A stretch of 64,000 nucleotides of DNA. Origin: Pelargonium tetragonum. Taxonomy: Eukaryota; Streptophyta; Magnoliopsida; Geraniales; Geraniaceae. Below the pieces are notes generated by a model. It searched no databases. It was given only the letters and a program-made list of their open reading frames with translations, and was not told where the DNA came from. This document shows, one piece after another, positions 32,478-46,959 of the stretch. Numbering within the stretch: the first letter of the stretch is position 1; every line of letters starts with the position of its first letter. Location: NCBI GenBank assembly GCA_036897445.1, contig JAYMTL010000001.1:339198-403197 (forward strand), in the 5' to 3' direction. The translations under genes and the position numbers were made by a program.

Positions 32478-35400
32478 TCATGTCTACTCAAGTAAAAATA
32501 TACCCATCTAAGAAGGGGAAGATAACCAACCCCACGTTTCAGGGATCTCCTGAGTTGATCCTATTGAAAAATAGTATCTATTTTAATAAATTAGAAGGTA
32601 AGATGAAAGCCCGGGGAATTCTTTCTTGCTTTTGGTTCCTTTATTCGTATTTGAAAGATGTTCACAAGAACTAAGTAAGTTGCTACTGTGTCACTTTGTT
32701 TCCAGTTTCGCCTGAGAAATGGGGTATGGAGGTATAGTAACTGTAGTTATCTTATTAAGGTTAAGTCCCCCTCTTTTGCTTTCAAACTTTCCCAAAGCGA
32801 ATGTACTTTTGCCTATAAACCCACCCTACATTTTCTTCAAAGTCTATAAATTAAGACCCCAAGAGGAGAACGCCACTTTTTGGTTGTTCCATTTTCTACT
32901 ACTGTAAAAGTTCATAACATGCCTTTCCTTATAAAGCGGACCTCCTTTTTTCGAAAAAGTAGGGGCATATAATTGTAAAATGAATCAAAAATGTATCTTT
33001 TACTTCTCTGCCTTTAGGGGATAGGATATTGGAAATCCTTACTTTATGGGTCCCTATACCTTGTTAAACAAAAAGCTTTGTATATAACTTATAAATAAGT
33101 TCCTCTTCTTTTGAAAAACCAATTCGGCGGGGTACTGTGAAGACTTAAATACTTTGTTTTCCTTCTTTTTTATTGAGAAATCCCGGCATCCCGAAAACTA
33201 AGTACCTTATCTTACTCTATAATCTAATTTGGGTATTCCCTTTATAAGTTAATTGTAGTTAAAGAAAAATAAGGAGAAGGGCCTGTTTAACGTTACCCTT
33301 CGTAAGTAATAAGGCAAGCTTGTGTAATCTCTTAAATAAGGAAGATCTTGCTCTCAGATTAAAAAGGGGTCTAAGAGGAGTAGAGCTTTTACTTTTAGTA
33401 AACTAAATAAATGTTTAAAGTGTATACTTAAGAACGCTTCCTAAGGTCATTCTAAAATCTAAAATAAAGTAAGGAGAGAATTTTTTATTTTAAATATGAG
33501 CCACTTGGCTTAGAGCAATAATAGAACGCCCTATGTTGTGGAGGGACTAAAGGGACGCATACTCCGGTACAGAAGCTTTTCACAACGAAGCAACTAAAAT
33601 GCCTGCTAAGCTTAGTTTTATCGCACGGAGCTCTTTCATTTCACTAACAACAAAAGTTTCATTTTAAGGGGTTCTAGTTACAAAGCTCCCTGTTGCAGAG
33701 TTAGGACTCATAGGGGGAGCATATTAAATCTCAAAACAAAGTAGTTCAAACCTTGTTATAAGAAAACAGGGTTGGCTATTAACAAAAGCTGTAAATTAAA
33801 AGTAAGTGGAAATTTCGGAGATATTAAGTCTAAGTTTTTTCATAGCAGCGCTTAAACGGAAAAGGGGCAGGGACTGGTCTAGAATACTGACTAAAAGTAC
33901 GGGCTATCTTAACAGAAGCAAAACATTATATAAATATATTGTACTAGAAATTACCTAAGAATAGGTTTAGGTTATATTATGCTGGATCGTAGTAATACAA
34001 AATATAGGGAAACTCCCTACAGCGAGTGTAGCAGCGCCAAAGTTCTAATAAAGTCTTTTTTAGTATATCTTTGAATCAACTAGCGTATACTTAAATCCAG
34101 TTAACACAACCCTAAAAGAAGCTTTACTAGGTATATACTCCCCTTTAAAGATAATTTGTACTTAAACGAAGCCTCCTTTTTCTTAACTTATATGGTTAGG
34201 CGGAGTTTATAAAGCGCCGGATTCCTAGAGGTAGAGAGTAACGCCTTTTAATTTAACAAGTAGGGGCACAAATAGAGAGGCTTTGGGTTTGTCGAATACG
34301 CTAAGGAACTGCGGTTAAAGTCTATTAGATAACGAAGCCTTATACTTATAGCGGGTGTATACAAAAGGGTTTAGTTTTAAACCTATTTCTTACAAAGCGA
34401 AGATAGTTTGTTGGTTAAGGACAAGCCTCTTTAAATTTGTTCGCGAATGAAAACTCTTTTCTTTCAGATAATATAATAATCTATTAAGCTTAAAGCCCCC
34501 AAAACCCAATAGTTAGAAGCTTTTGACTTGGGTCTCCATCTCCCCAATATTGCATTTTTGACCATCAACCACAGGCTTTTCCAGAGTTTTCGCTTTACTA
34601 TATCCGATAATTAATTAACGAGTAACTGAGGCAGCTTAGTGCTTCCACTTCGATTATAATAACAAGTGTATTCCAACTCTTGAATCAGATTTAACTAAGG
34701 AGTAAGGCTACATTTCTTAATATTTATATTTAACTGCTTTAAAATTTGTAATGAAACCTACTTTATATACTTTACTTTATATTTATAATAAAAGAGTTGT
34801 CTTAAATTAAGTAGAACATACCAGGATCGGAGCGCCAAAAGGTAAAGCCGAAAGAAAGGGATCCCTGTAGTAGCGACCTAGAGTCAGAATCTTAAAGAAT
34901 TTTCCCTAAAGTTTGTAAAAAGCGAGCAGGAAAACCCTGTCCTGGTATAGCGCGCGGAAACAGGGGCCTAATTAGTTTGATTTTATATACGGGGTCCCTT
35001 TTAGAGTTTTTAATAAAGTTTCTGGTTTGTCTTCACCTCGGGTGCACAGGAATATCCGAGCAAAAGCCTTTTTGTTTAAAGGGTTCCGCTTTTAAGAGGT
35101 GTGCCCTTATATAGTATATAAATATAAGCAATGCACAACTAAAAAAAGAGCTTAATCGCGAAAACTTTTATATAAAGAGTTATCGTATAGCACAAGGTTA
35201 CTTTTTACTATAGCGGGATAGTTTCCCTAGATAAAAGATAAGGGTGCCCCTTTTTATATCCGTCTTAAGCAAGCGCTATGGCCGATTCAGGCAACCACAG
35301 ATTGGGGATACCTTTTATTCTTTTTATGGAAAATAACATTTAACTCAAAAGCTAAGTTTTTAGACGGAAGAGCTAAAAAAGGGAAAGCCCAAGAGTAAAA

Positions 35401-37966
35401 GTAAGACACTGCACCTGGACTCGGTATATAAAAATACATAGTGAATAAGTTTAGTTTTTAAGATTCTATCTCCAATATGAATACACTTTTCAACCCGAGT
35501 GAGATAAAAAAAGGAACACCCCAGAGTCAACTAACGAATCTAAATAATGTCGATAGGACTTGTCCTTTTCATTTTAATATAAGGGTTTCTCAAAATGAAA
35601 TTGAGGAGAAGGCGGTGATAAGTTTCCTGTGGGATTTTTAATAAAGTGTTTTGTGTAACGAGTAGAAAAGAAAAACTTTTTTCTTTTTGTAATTTTCTGG
35701 AGTTAATGCATAGATAGAAGTAGCGCCCCTCAAGTATCGAGATATACTAAAGTCTTACCTATTCTATAAAGCATAGATAGTTTTAATAGGTGTAGTGTAA
35801 CTTTGCAAGTGAAAGTAGAAAAAATCAAGGTTTGAGCTCCAAAAATCTTATAGCTTTTCTCCTAATACACCAGTACCAAAACTTCCTAGTATTTGAAATT
35901 AGTAAGCCGTGAACGGGTATTATGAGACTTTACCGAACGAGTCCAATCTTATTTAATAAAAGTGGGCAGTTACTACAGTCTTAGAATTGTGAAAAAGTGG
36001 ATATTAAGAGAGCACTCTACTAAGCTGCGCCAACTCCTCTAGAGTTATTCATGTATAATAGCGCAATTTCCTGTCAAAAGTAGTTCTATTTGCTTTAGAA
36101 ACATACATAAAAAGTAAGGTGCTTATATAAAGGACTCCTCTTAAGTTAAGTGATTCCGATGCAAATTACCAAAAGTAATGAGTTTACCTTTAGTTAAATA
36201 AAAAGAGGGTTTCTAATCGATTCAAAAATCTTAAGGGTATAGGGTTCGCAAAAGTTTCATTTCATTTTTAGTTAGGAAGTTCTCCTGTTAGACGCTTTTT
36301 TGTTGCTCACGATATTTAGGTATACTTCCATTATCTTTGACCAATTTAGTTTAGTCCTAGTATGGGTTTGTTCAGCAGAGTATCCGTGTCTAGTATTTAG
36401 AGCCACGTCCAAATAAGAATTAAAATAGGTTATTGAAGAGTTTTCAAGTAAAGGCGTATAGTTCTATAGCTTGTCAATTTTAGGGTCTAATTTATAGAGT
36501 TAAGTATGGAAGGGGTTCCTTTGCTCTCCATTATTAATGTAATAGGTTCACCAAGGTAGTAAAGGTCCCTTTTATAAAGTATAAAACACAAAAAGATACG
36601 GTTTCTTTTAACCCGGACTGTTCAAAGACAAGGACAAGGGTATCTCAGGAGGGCGTAAAGCCGGGATTCAAAAACTAGGTAGGATCTAGGCTTATTAAGC
36701 CCTAATCAAATAAATTCCGCTTAGAAAAATAAAGCCCTAAGACCTTTTGGTAATTTGTTAACATGGGAAGAGCTTTCCCAAAATTAACCACAGAACTTAG
36801 GGTTTCTCCCCTATATTATATGAATCCTTAGAGTACAAAAAGTGGGTTAAATACCGCTTCTCAGACATGTTATTACAAAAAAACTGGCGAATATTATCGA
36901 AGACAAGTCCGGGGCGGTTTTAAAGAAACAGTTCTAAAATACAACTTGAATGAAAGGGCCTTTATTTCAAGTTTAGTGGCAGGCCCAATGAATAGAAAAT
37001 AACTTGGCAAACCTTACCACAACTACGATAAAGATTCTTTGTAACAAAAACCTTTTTAATGTCAGTAGGTAACTCTTTTATAGGTATGCTTTCAAGAGAG
37101 CGAATAACTGTTCTTACTTCTAGGCCTATCCCTGGGTGTCTAATAGTCTTGAGTTTTAGTTAGTTAATTTTTTCCTCTTGTTGGATTACTTAAGGTTCTT
37201 TTTGGTGATTAGGCTTTTGCTTTGGCATAGGAAGCTCGGTCTTAAGTTGGTTTATAGAAACCAGAGCTTTTAAAAGTTGGCGCCGCTAAAATTTGAGAGA
37301 ATTGGTTACTTGACCTAAACCCGGGACTAAAAAAATAAGATAGGGGAACCTAGTAAGAAATCTAGTCGTAAAAAATACCTAAAAAAGGGTATAAAAAAAG
37401 CCCCTATCGGGTGTAACTAATTCTTATTTTCAGTTATAAAGGGTTTTTAAAATCGGGAGTTCTTGTAAATTAAAAAGTGAAAATCTATGCTCTTTCCTGG
37501 GCATAAAACTACTGTACTACCTGAAAAGTTAATAAGTTTTTTTTATTCTTGTAGGCCCGTAGTACTGCGTTGGTAAGAAAAAAGACTATTAGAAAGGACA
37601 AAACTTCCTTAGTACTTTCTTAAGAGGATTTCCTCAAGGTGTAAAAAGCCCCTGTCTTGATATAAGGGTATACTTTTCCTTTTAGGAGGGGCCACCCTAT
37701 TGTAACGGAATTTAGGGTTTTCTAATACATCCAGTGTCTCGCGCTATCCTGGGTTGCTTAATTGGGGAAAGTAATGAGACTCTCCTTCTAGCTGCTTAAA
37801 ATGAAAAGGCACTATACCTAAGAAACCAAAGGATAGGTATTACCAATGGAGTATCTGAATTTCGTTGTAAACCTTTAGCGGACCCCTTGGCAAAACTTAC
37901 TCGGTACCTAAACCACAGATAAAAGCTATTCTGGATAGTAACCTTGGCATTGTCTGATTCCGTTTG

Positions 37967-37980
37967 TAATTACATTACCT
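37967..37980 (+). repeat. Dispersed element copy 2 (TAATTACATTACCT)
   Basis: An exact 14-base copy, preceded by G instead of the T found in the other four exact copies. The flanks (CGTTTG before, TTATCT after) are otherwise unrelated to those copies. Confidence 0.65.
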
Positions 37981-39519
37981 TTATCTTATATTCTTAATTC
38001 TTATATTACCTTTTACTGGAAATTAGAGGTAATTGACTCTTATTTCTTCTTTACTTGCTTTTGTGTAAGGAGTGGTTAAAGTGAAAAGGAGACGATTCCC
38101 CTTCTTAGGGGCTGTAAATATCCTTTTTAATCGAACGTAAAGGGGCTTGGACTTAATGGATAGGCTAGTGTTTTATGGCGCTTAAACGTACAATTGGTTA
38201 AGGTATTCCTCTAATCTTGTTATCCTTAATTCTTTTCGAAACTCTTTTCTTTATAAAGTAGAATAGTTTATCTATCTTATACATTGAAATGAAACTTTTT
38301 AGGGACAAAGTCAAGTCTGCAAGAGACTTCTGTTTCGGCTTTAGCTTAGAAAAGTCCTTAAGAAGAGTTCTTTGTTTAAATATTTCTAAGGGGGGTATAA
38401 AAGTCTAGGCGGGGTTTTCTTATTGTAATTTTTTGCATTTGTACAAGTTTCTTTTAAGGGACCACTATGGTATTTAGCAGCTGTAAGGAATTGAAGCTAA
38501 AGTCATGAGTTTCCTGCCAAGCGAAAGTCAATTGTTTGTGGTAAAGACAATATAGAGTTATGGTACAAGCCGGGTCCCTATATTTATAGTTTCTTTCCTA
38601 AAGCGGAGTAAAGCCTCCCTTTCCCTATCAATTTCTAAGGTCCCAGATACTAGAAAGTTCTGAAAGTTCTTTTGAGCTTACTGTAGTAATGGATTTCTTA
38701 GAAGTTCTTGCTTAGATTTCGAACCACTTTGTACGAAATGCCATTAGCCCTAATTGTTATACTCGCCTTTGCTTAGGAAATCCCCCTTAGCTGTACCCTA
38801 TTTTCGACTTAAACAAAGCCTATTTCTCTTACTAACTAAGAGAGCTCCCTTTTTAGTTAACCAAGGTTGAACCAATGACACTTGAATTAACTACTTACCT
38901 GACAGGGATGTATTATATAGCCCAAAAATGCGCAGGGTTTCCGACTTCTGATTAAAGATTAAAGGAATTCCTCTTTCTTCAGCTCTAAATCTAAAAGAAA
39001 GATAGGGATATAAAGAAGGGATCCGCTTTTATGTATTTTATACACCTTCCACCAAGAGACGCGGGTAGTATTAACACAAGGGAAAGAGCCCGAGAAGGAT
39101 CTTGCAAGAGAATTCTCACTATTATATATAGAAGGAATATGCCCAGAGCTAAAGGTATATACGGGTAATTTTTTCATGGTAGTTTTATCCTTACAGTACC
39201 GCCCTAGAACTCGCCAACCCGGAGAAGGCCTGCTTTAGAAACTAAACGAGAGTATCCATATCCGTTAGGTAATCTTGTCTGGGGGAATTTTACGATATTT
39301 AAGAGCATTACCAGGGGGCAGGAGGACATTGCCTGCGCTTATATTAGCCTTAGTTACAGGGTTTTTACATATATATTAATGTTTTAATAAGACTCATTTA
39401 GTGTTGCCCCCTTTATCCTATAATGACTTTGATTTTCAGGAGAGAAAAGCTCTATTTTATCAATCAGCTAAAACTGGGGATGTAACAAAAAGGCTTTCCG
39501 TTCGAGACTAAGTGTCCAG

Positions 39520-39620
39520 TAACAAAACACTTCTGCATATGAATCCGTAGTGTCTGCTATATTGTAGTCCTCCTAATTGGAGCTGTTGCTGTTATTCCTG
39601 TTTCCTCTTGCTGCTTGAAA
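39520..39620 (-). other. Possible small island F
   Basis: On the minus strand a short frame reads F-K-Q-Q-E-E-T-G-I-T-A-T-A-P-I-R-R-T-T-I before a TAG. The E-T-G-I-T phrase resembles the (K/R)-x-G-I pattern of the larger islands. At under 30 codons this may be coincidence. Confidence 0.15.
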
Positions 39621-41477
39621 AAGGAGTTTAGTCTTTTTAATTAGAAAATTTTGACTTAAAAAGATTTTAACTGGAAGTCGTTATTATTCCCGAATTTGAA
39701 GTAGCTGTGTAACTGTATAGGGGTTGACTATACCTATAGAGCCCTCCCTAAATGCATAGATGATTAGATTGACAAGGAAATCGGAACAAGGAAGGAACAT
39801 TACCTTAAGGGAAGTTCATTAACACGTAGCTTTCTTCCCTAGCCTAGTTAAAAGAGCTTCCGGAAAAATGTACCTTTACTTGGTATACTAATCCCTGGGT
39901 TAGGGCACGTAAATGTTCATACAACCCTTTTTATCTTTAGTTTTTTATTGAATATGTATAACTGTGCTAATTAAGATATGAAATAAAGTAAGCAGTCGGT
40001 GACCATAACGTAAGTAGATTTTTTCAAAATACTATAAAAACATTGACCTTCCCGCTCTACGTTACAGTCGGCAATAATGACTTACCTAAAATTCTTGAAG
40101 GATAATACCCTTTCCATAGCAATAGCTCCAAAGCAAACGAGGAATCTCCCTTACATTTACAGGTCTAGCAATTAGAGAACTTAAGTTTAGTTTTTATGTT
40201 TCGAAATCCAGGAGATAAGGTAGAGGCGCCTGCACTTGGTTAAGAAACAACTAGATTTTTGGATAATCGATGAGTAACGCAATTAAATTTAGGCTAAAGG
40301 GTCATTGAGAGACAGTCAATAGCACTTCAATAGAAATGAGAATCGCGGCTTTATTTTTAAGGGATTCCAGTAGTCGAAGTATTTAGGAATGGAAAGACTT
40401 TTCGGATAAGTACTTATTCTGTAATAGGAAGAGAGTCTTTCGCCTTGGGGGGGTTGCTAAATGGGTAACATTTAAGTCAAATTTTATCTGAACAGGGATT
40501 GTTTTATAGCTTACCTTCTACTCTTTCAGAATCGATTTTTTTGGCATTTGAATAAAACTCCATTTACCTAATATAAATAACTATTTCAATTTCTAGACAG
40601 AGTCCTTATTCTGATTCAGGAAATAATTAACACGCAACGCTAAATCTTAACCCGAGTTAACAAAAGCCTATTAAATAACGAATATATTAAGGAAAAATCT
40701 TTCTTAAAAACTCAAGAGCTGTAAAAATTCGATTATATTATATAAAGAGCCGAGCTTACAACTTATTAAAAATTGTCTTTATTATAAGGTTTTCATGAGT
40801 CGGGGCTAATAGCATAGCTAGAATTCCGAAATAGTTTGTAGGTACACCTTCAATTTGTTTAATCTCCAGGTTTCGAAAGTAGGGGAATACCTGTTATCAA
40901 TTAATTGTAAGTAATAATTCTATTGATAAGATGGAAACTCGAGAGTTTATAATTATAGATTTATCTTAGGGAGGCGTTTTAGGCAGCACACCAGGAAACT
41001 CTTCATCACGCTCTCCTTTTATAGGCTTTGTAAAGGAAGTTTTCATTCTTTATTTATCATATTCCTAAGTACTTTGTTTTGTGGGCACTCGTTATTAAAA
41101 ATGAAAAAGGGAAATGCAAGGTAAATTTAAATGAATATCCCTTTCCTTTGTTTTTTAGGGATTTCAAAAAGAGCTTGATGAGCATATATATATACCCCTT
41201 TAAGAGTTGCAAATAGTCCTATGAAGCTCTACGGCGAACTTTTGCTTGGTAGTTCTTTTGAAATTCTAGTGTCATTTTGAATGGTCTATACTTTCGTGAG
41301 TGTACAAAATGAAAGTGTTACGGACTGTGCCCTAGATTATAATATTTCCGGAACCCCATTTTTATTGTTATAAAATATGGAATTACCAAACAAAGAATTC
41401 CATTTAAAATTCCTGGGACTGTGCTTAAAAAAACAACTCAATTTAAACTCTGGGTATAACTTTTACATTCAGGTAAT

Positions 41478-41493
41478 GCTAAGGCTAAGGCTA
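41478..41493 (+). repeat. Short GCTAAG tandem repeat
   Basis: GCTAAG GCTAAG GCTA: two full units and two thirds of a third. Ordinary simple-sequence slippage. Confidence 0.65.
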
Positions 41494-44400
41494 TAAAATT
41501 CTCTTACAATTCGTAATGCCCCTAAAACACATTCTTTTAGTTTATTCAAAAGCCTTGTTCATGTGACTCTAGACTTTATCCCGCTCTGCTAAATTCAAAA
41601 AGGATCTAGAGAAACCCGTCAAATTTGAATTGTTAACCCTTTATCTTTGATTTTCGGGGTAGCCAGTGAAAAGGGCCCCATAGGGGTACCGGGTGTAGCC
41701 AAGACTTCGTAATTAAAAGTCTAAGTTTGTCCAAATCTAAAAAGGAATTCTTCCCATATTAAAGACTTTTTGCTCAATAAGTCGAGAAAGGAGCTTAACT
41801 AGTGAAGTATTCTAATTGAAGAGGGGACCCTTTTATACTATTATAATTTTAGCCAAGTCTTGTTTACCCGAAAGGAGAACTTAAAGAGGTTTTGATATGT
41901 ATTCATAAATCACAGTAGCGGATTTCAGAAGTACTTCACAGTATTAAATTCTCATTTTTATTACATATATGTGGTTAAAAAAGTATAAAGATATCTAAGG
42001 CCAGTGTCCAGCGTAGATTCATAAAGGTGAGATTTTATATTCTTAGCAAACAGGATTCGAACCTACGTATATAAACTCAAATTAGGAGTGCCGTAATCTT
42101 TTCCTTGTAATTAAATTAACATACACCCCAGGCTACCTAGCAAATAGCTTATCGAGTCCTTGCAAAATTAAGGGCATTCTACCTATTCTACCTAAGCGAT
42201 AAAGTTAAGTACCAGATTCAACTAAGAAATTTTTTATTATAATACCACGACTCCTATTCGGGATACATTTGCACCCTTTTCCTTACTCCTATCTTATAAA
42301 AAGATCCTTTATTATGATCTAAATTGTCAAAACAAAAAGCTCAGACCCGTTGTAACTTCAGAACTTTTTTAGCCACAAATTGCCTTTCGTGAAGTGCTGC
42401 ATTCTAGGACCACTACTTTCTAATAAAGAACTGAGACGGACTCCAAAAGTGCTTTTAGCCCCGAACAAGGTTTATATTAGAAAACTCGCAAAGTATATCC
42501 CCCAAGGAAAACTTCTTAATTATACGTTATGAAACCCGACAAAAGTTAGCTGATAAAAATGTTTATGTTTACTTACCTTACATAGGTTAGATAACCCCCA
42601 AAAGATTTTCAAATAAATTTGATATCAAGCTTACGAGGAGTTAGAGTCTAAGCTAGTGTCAAACTGTTACTTGTTGAGTTTAAGAATAGAATACACAAGG
42701 TTAAATATAGCTAAAAACTTTGACTGAAATACCCAACAAGTCCTATAGTGTGAAACGCTCTACTACTTCTGATAGTACGAAAAAAAGCCTAAATCTTTTC
42801 TTTATTAAATACAGTGAGCCCAAAAAGGCATGTCACAAAGGATTTTGGGGCGAGGAGCATACTTTGCTTTTGTTTCACTTTTGAGTTGTTAAAAGGTCGA
42901 CCGGATACTGACTTTTCCTTAACCAGCCAGAGTAAGACTAAGACTATAAATAGATTTTACAGTGTCTTTCGATAAGCTAAAACAGATACTCAAAAAAGAG
43001 ACGAAATTAGCCAAAAGGGTGAGGTAACTGCACACAAAACATTTCTCTTAAAAAGCCCCCGCAACTTTATTCGGAAAGACGTAAAAACTAAGTACGAAGC
43101 TTACTCTTAGCAACTAAGCGCAGCTTTTAATGAGTAAACCTAATCTCAAGCAAATTCCCTCCTTACATTGATTACTCGGGTTTAACCAGCCAGGACCCTA
43201 ATCGTACTCGTCAATAGTTTCTAGTTTTGTGTAGTATACATCGGCTTTATCTGTGGATATATTTTCATCTAGCATACACCCCCTTTACCGGCTCCGGATA
43301 AAGGAATAAACCTAGGATATACCTCTGGTATATCTGATAAAAAAGACTCCTTTTGGGTACTCACTTATAAAAAAAATCTTATCCTTTCTTATCTTATTAA
43401 AGAACGCTACAAACTTATCTTTTTCTGTGGTATAAAGATACAACTAAAATTTTGAGGGGCACGACTTTACACCTTGCGAAAAAAGCATACTCTAGAGAAA
43501 GATGAGGGCTCCCCTTTTCTATTATCCGCTAGAAGAGGCTAAAAAAATTTTGGAGGAAATGAGATTTGAACTCACGATATGAAGTTGATAGTAAGTAAAA
43601 TCCCAGCGATCCCTTATGTATGTACTTTATTTGTTCCTTTACTAAAAGAAAGACACCCCTGCCAAAGTTTTCAGTGTAATAAAATATCCTGGCTGAATAT
43701 AAATATAATAGAAGGGTTCTCATTTATGTCATATCTACGAGCCCTCTTTTATTACTTTATTATAAGCTACCCACGCGGGCTCCGTTTAGACTTTTTAAAG
43801 TTTGACTTTCTGACTAGTGGGTACAAAGTTAAAGAGTTTGGACTTTTCCTTTAGAGACTTTTTTTGGCACTCATTTACGCCGAGGGTCCTATGTCAAAAG
43901 TACCCGTACTTCTCTAAGAAGGGTATGCCGTGTAACACCTAAGAATAACTCTTAACTCGATTATCCTTTTTTAAGTTAGAAGGTGTCTATCAGCCGACGA
44001 AATTAATATAGCTTACATTCGGCAAATTAACGTACAAAAAATTTGCCACGGGTTCGAATCATGAATTTCATAAGTTCGTGTTCGTGTACAAGAAGTTTAT
44101 GCGTTGAGATCCGAGAACTGAAATCTAGTAAAAAGCATTGGAAATTCAACGAATTTTTCTTTGAGCCAAATCCTACAAATCTGGGTATGCCCTAGTTAAG
44201 CTAACCTATTGTAAAACCTATACATCGCACTTCCTATATAATTGCTGAATCTGACTACAATTTTATATATCCAAATAGGATAACATAGTTAAGAACCGAA
44301 GCCAGTGTAGTTATACCCTAATCTCGAAGTAAAGACTCAAAGGGGAGCTACTAGCACTAAAGCAATTTTAAAGAACCCGGCAGAATTCCCTCGTTGAAGA

Positions 44401-46921
44401 AGGGCTCGTAATAAGTGTATGTTCGAAAGCTTCCAAAGACAAAGGCCGGCTCTCGAGGAAAGGCTTCAGCTCCTGCTTACTTAGACTAATAATAACCAAA
44501 ACTTCGATACTAAATTATCTTTTTGTCTTGGCCTATAAGTATAAAAGGGGACCCGCGGATACTCAAAAGCTAAGAAAATAAGATATAAAAAGTCATGTGA
44601 TTAGGCCTTGGATATGAGTATCCCCGCGATTAATGAGATTCTAAGACTTAACCCCTTTTTGTTTTGAAATGCATAACCTGAGCGATCGTACTCTTCCATA
44701 ATATAGAGGAAAGCTAGAAGTTAGATTATCTTGTTCATCATCAAGCTTTTTTATCTTTTCTCGGGTCTCCTATGCCGAAATTTTGTAACACTACTACTTT
44801 AGTTTTTGAAAAAGCCAATATATGACAAAAGCTTCAAGGAGTGTCTTCAATTAAAGGATTCTGAAAGGTCTTCACCTACAGCCCTCTATTTTCAGTGGGG
44901 ATTTACAGGAAAATCCCCGAAATAATATACTTAAATCCTTTTCTATCTCAGAAGCAAAAGAGCGCACTACTATGTTCTTACATTAGTTACTAATCCAATA
45001 ACGCCCAAACACCCCCTGAGTTAGGAGTAAGTTGTCTTTTTTGTTATATCAAATTCTAGAGTAACTTCTCGATCTTAAATTGGATACTTTAAATTTAAAG
45101 TGCTTGCTCGATAAGGTGCTCTCAAAAACGGGCTTATATTCTACTTTGACTTTTAGTGACGTATAATTAACCAGTAAATTCAAAGTATATAAAGCTTTTT
45201 CAGAGTCCCGAGTATAGGATTGTCCTCAATATGCAACATGCAACAAAAAATTTGTGGGTTTTCCTTTTTCACATTACGTAATAATACTCTGGCTCACAAA
45301 GGGGAGACTTTCCATATATAAAAAAGAAAATAACTCTCAACGGGGACCCCTGAAAAGCAATCTGTAGTGTATCTGTCGTAATAAGGAATTTTTTTACGAG
45401 GGAGCGCTCCTTTCCTTCTATAAAGCCAAATGAAAATATCTCGCGGAATATGCCCCAATACGATGAGCATCCCCAGGTTGAGTCTAACTTTATAAAGAAT
45501 ACCTTTATTATATTACTGCCGCAGTCAGGCACAAACACTTTTCACACACAATAAGCCTAGATTTAGAACTTAAAAAATGAAGTTAGCTAACCTTTGTCTA
45601 GGGGGTATACTAGAGCCGTCTGCTTTTTACAAGAATAAGTTTCGAGTAGCTTTATTTACAGGACCTTGCCTCTACACGCATCCTTAATAAAAAGGAGCTT
45701 GCAAAAAGAGACGCTAGACACCGAAGGGTCCTATTTCCTTTATTTATCATTACAAAGAAGATTAACACTCAAAACAAGCCAACTATGCTGCTTCTAGCTA
45801 AACAAAGGACTTCAGTCATAAAAAATCCCTAATATACTATAAAAGTTCCCTCATATAGGACTTGGCCCTTAGGGACCCTATAAAGAAAGATCTTTTTCTA
45901 CTTTCATTTTAGAGACAAGCTTATCAGGATTTGTTTTCAAGGGTATTACAGACACGCCGAAGTTAAAAAAATACAAGGAAAACTCTTTACTAAGTTAAGG
46001 GAGCGGCCTATAGGAGTCTCGGAAAATACCAGAGTATAGTGAAAAAGATTCAATCTAGGATTATAGTAACCCCTCAATTTACGTACTTTTTACGGGCTTG
46101 AGCCTCCTAGAAAATAAAGACTTTGCCCGAATCCCAGCTTTATATAATTTCTATTGAATAGCTTTTTAAAGAGAGCCTCCCTTAAATCACATGTTAGAGA
46201 CCCCGCCAGCTTTAGGACATAAACCCTAGAACTCTGTAAAAGTCAAATTCTAGAAAAAGGGGGTATCCGTGTGCTTGTCAATAAGACAGTGTTCCTTCGG
46301 CCTTTCTGTATTAAATTACACTCTCTGCAGAGCTGGTTTACGCAAGAAGCCGGAGAACAAGAATTCAAGAAGTTATCACTACGCTATAAATACGAAAATC
46401 TTTTATTTCCCTTGTATACTCATCTAACAAGTGATCTGATTTTTTTTACTAAAGGAATCCCTTTTTAAGTATCTATAGGAGGAAAGTTCCAGTTTTAAGA
46501 CGGGGAGTACCCTCTTTTACAAATTCCAGATAAACCAGATGACTATAATTTGAAATTTAGTTGGACTTTTGTGGGAATCCCTTGATTACAAAATGTTCTG
46601 GCACTGCTTGCTTACTAAACTTCCTTTTTTCTTGAAGAATGTGGATAAACCCCTTACTCGGCATTTTCGGTTACCGCGTTGAAACAACAGAGGACTATAA
46701 TAAGGGTATAGGCTATCCTGTTGGCCTAAAAAAATTGGCTTTTTGTAAAGCAAAGATATTCTAGAAAAAGAAACCACTTGCAGATTAGAATATAAATAAT
46801 GGCAGTGAAACCCGAAATGTCGGTAGAGTAGAGTCGTAAATTGACGTATTTTAGTATCTAACTTTCTGAAAAGAGGATTCCTTTTTATAGTTATTCCGCT
46901 ATTCTTAAGTCTTCAAGTAAT

Positions 46922-46959
46922 CCCCGCGCTGGAGCTAGACTCCATGTAAAAAAGCGGGG
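46922..46959. repeat. Nested G+C-rich hairpin
   Basis: CCCCGC (46922-46927) pairs with GCGGGG (46954-46959). Inside, TGGAG (46930-46934) pairs with CTCCA (46940-46944) over a 5-base loop. An A-run lies between the inner and outer right arms. It is reminiscent of structured RNA, but no gene ends or starts beside it. Confidence 0.45.

Noticed and set aside
42036-42130. GTAGG-TTCGAAT-CCTGT T-arm on the minus strand.
   Set aside because: The T-arm pairs with wobble, but no anticodon arm or matching acceptor strand can be found.
43551-43580. T-arm plus TTCCTCC acceptor end resembling the 3' end of a serine tRNA (minus strand).
   Set aside because: No matching GGAGGAA strand, D-arm or anticodon arm lies upstream on that strand.
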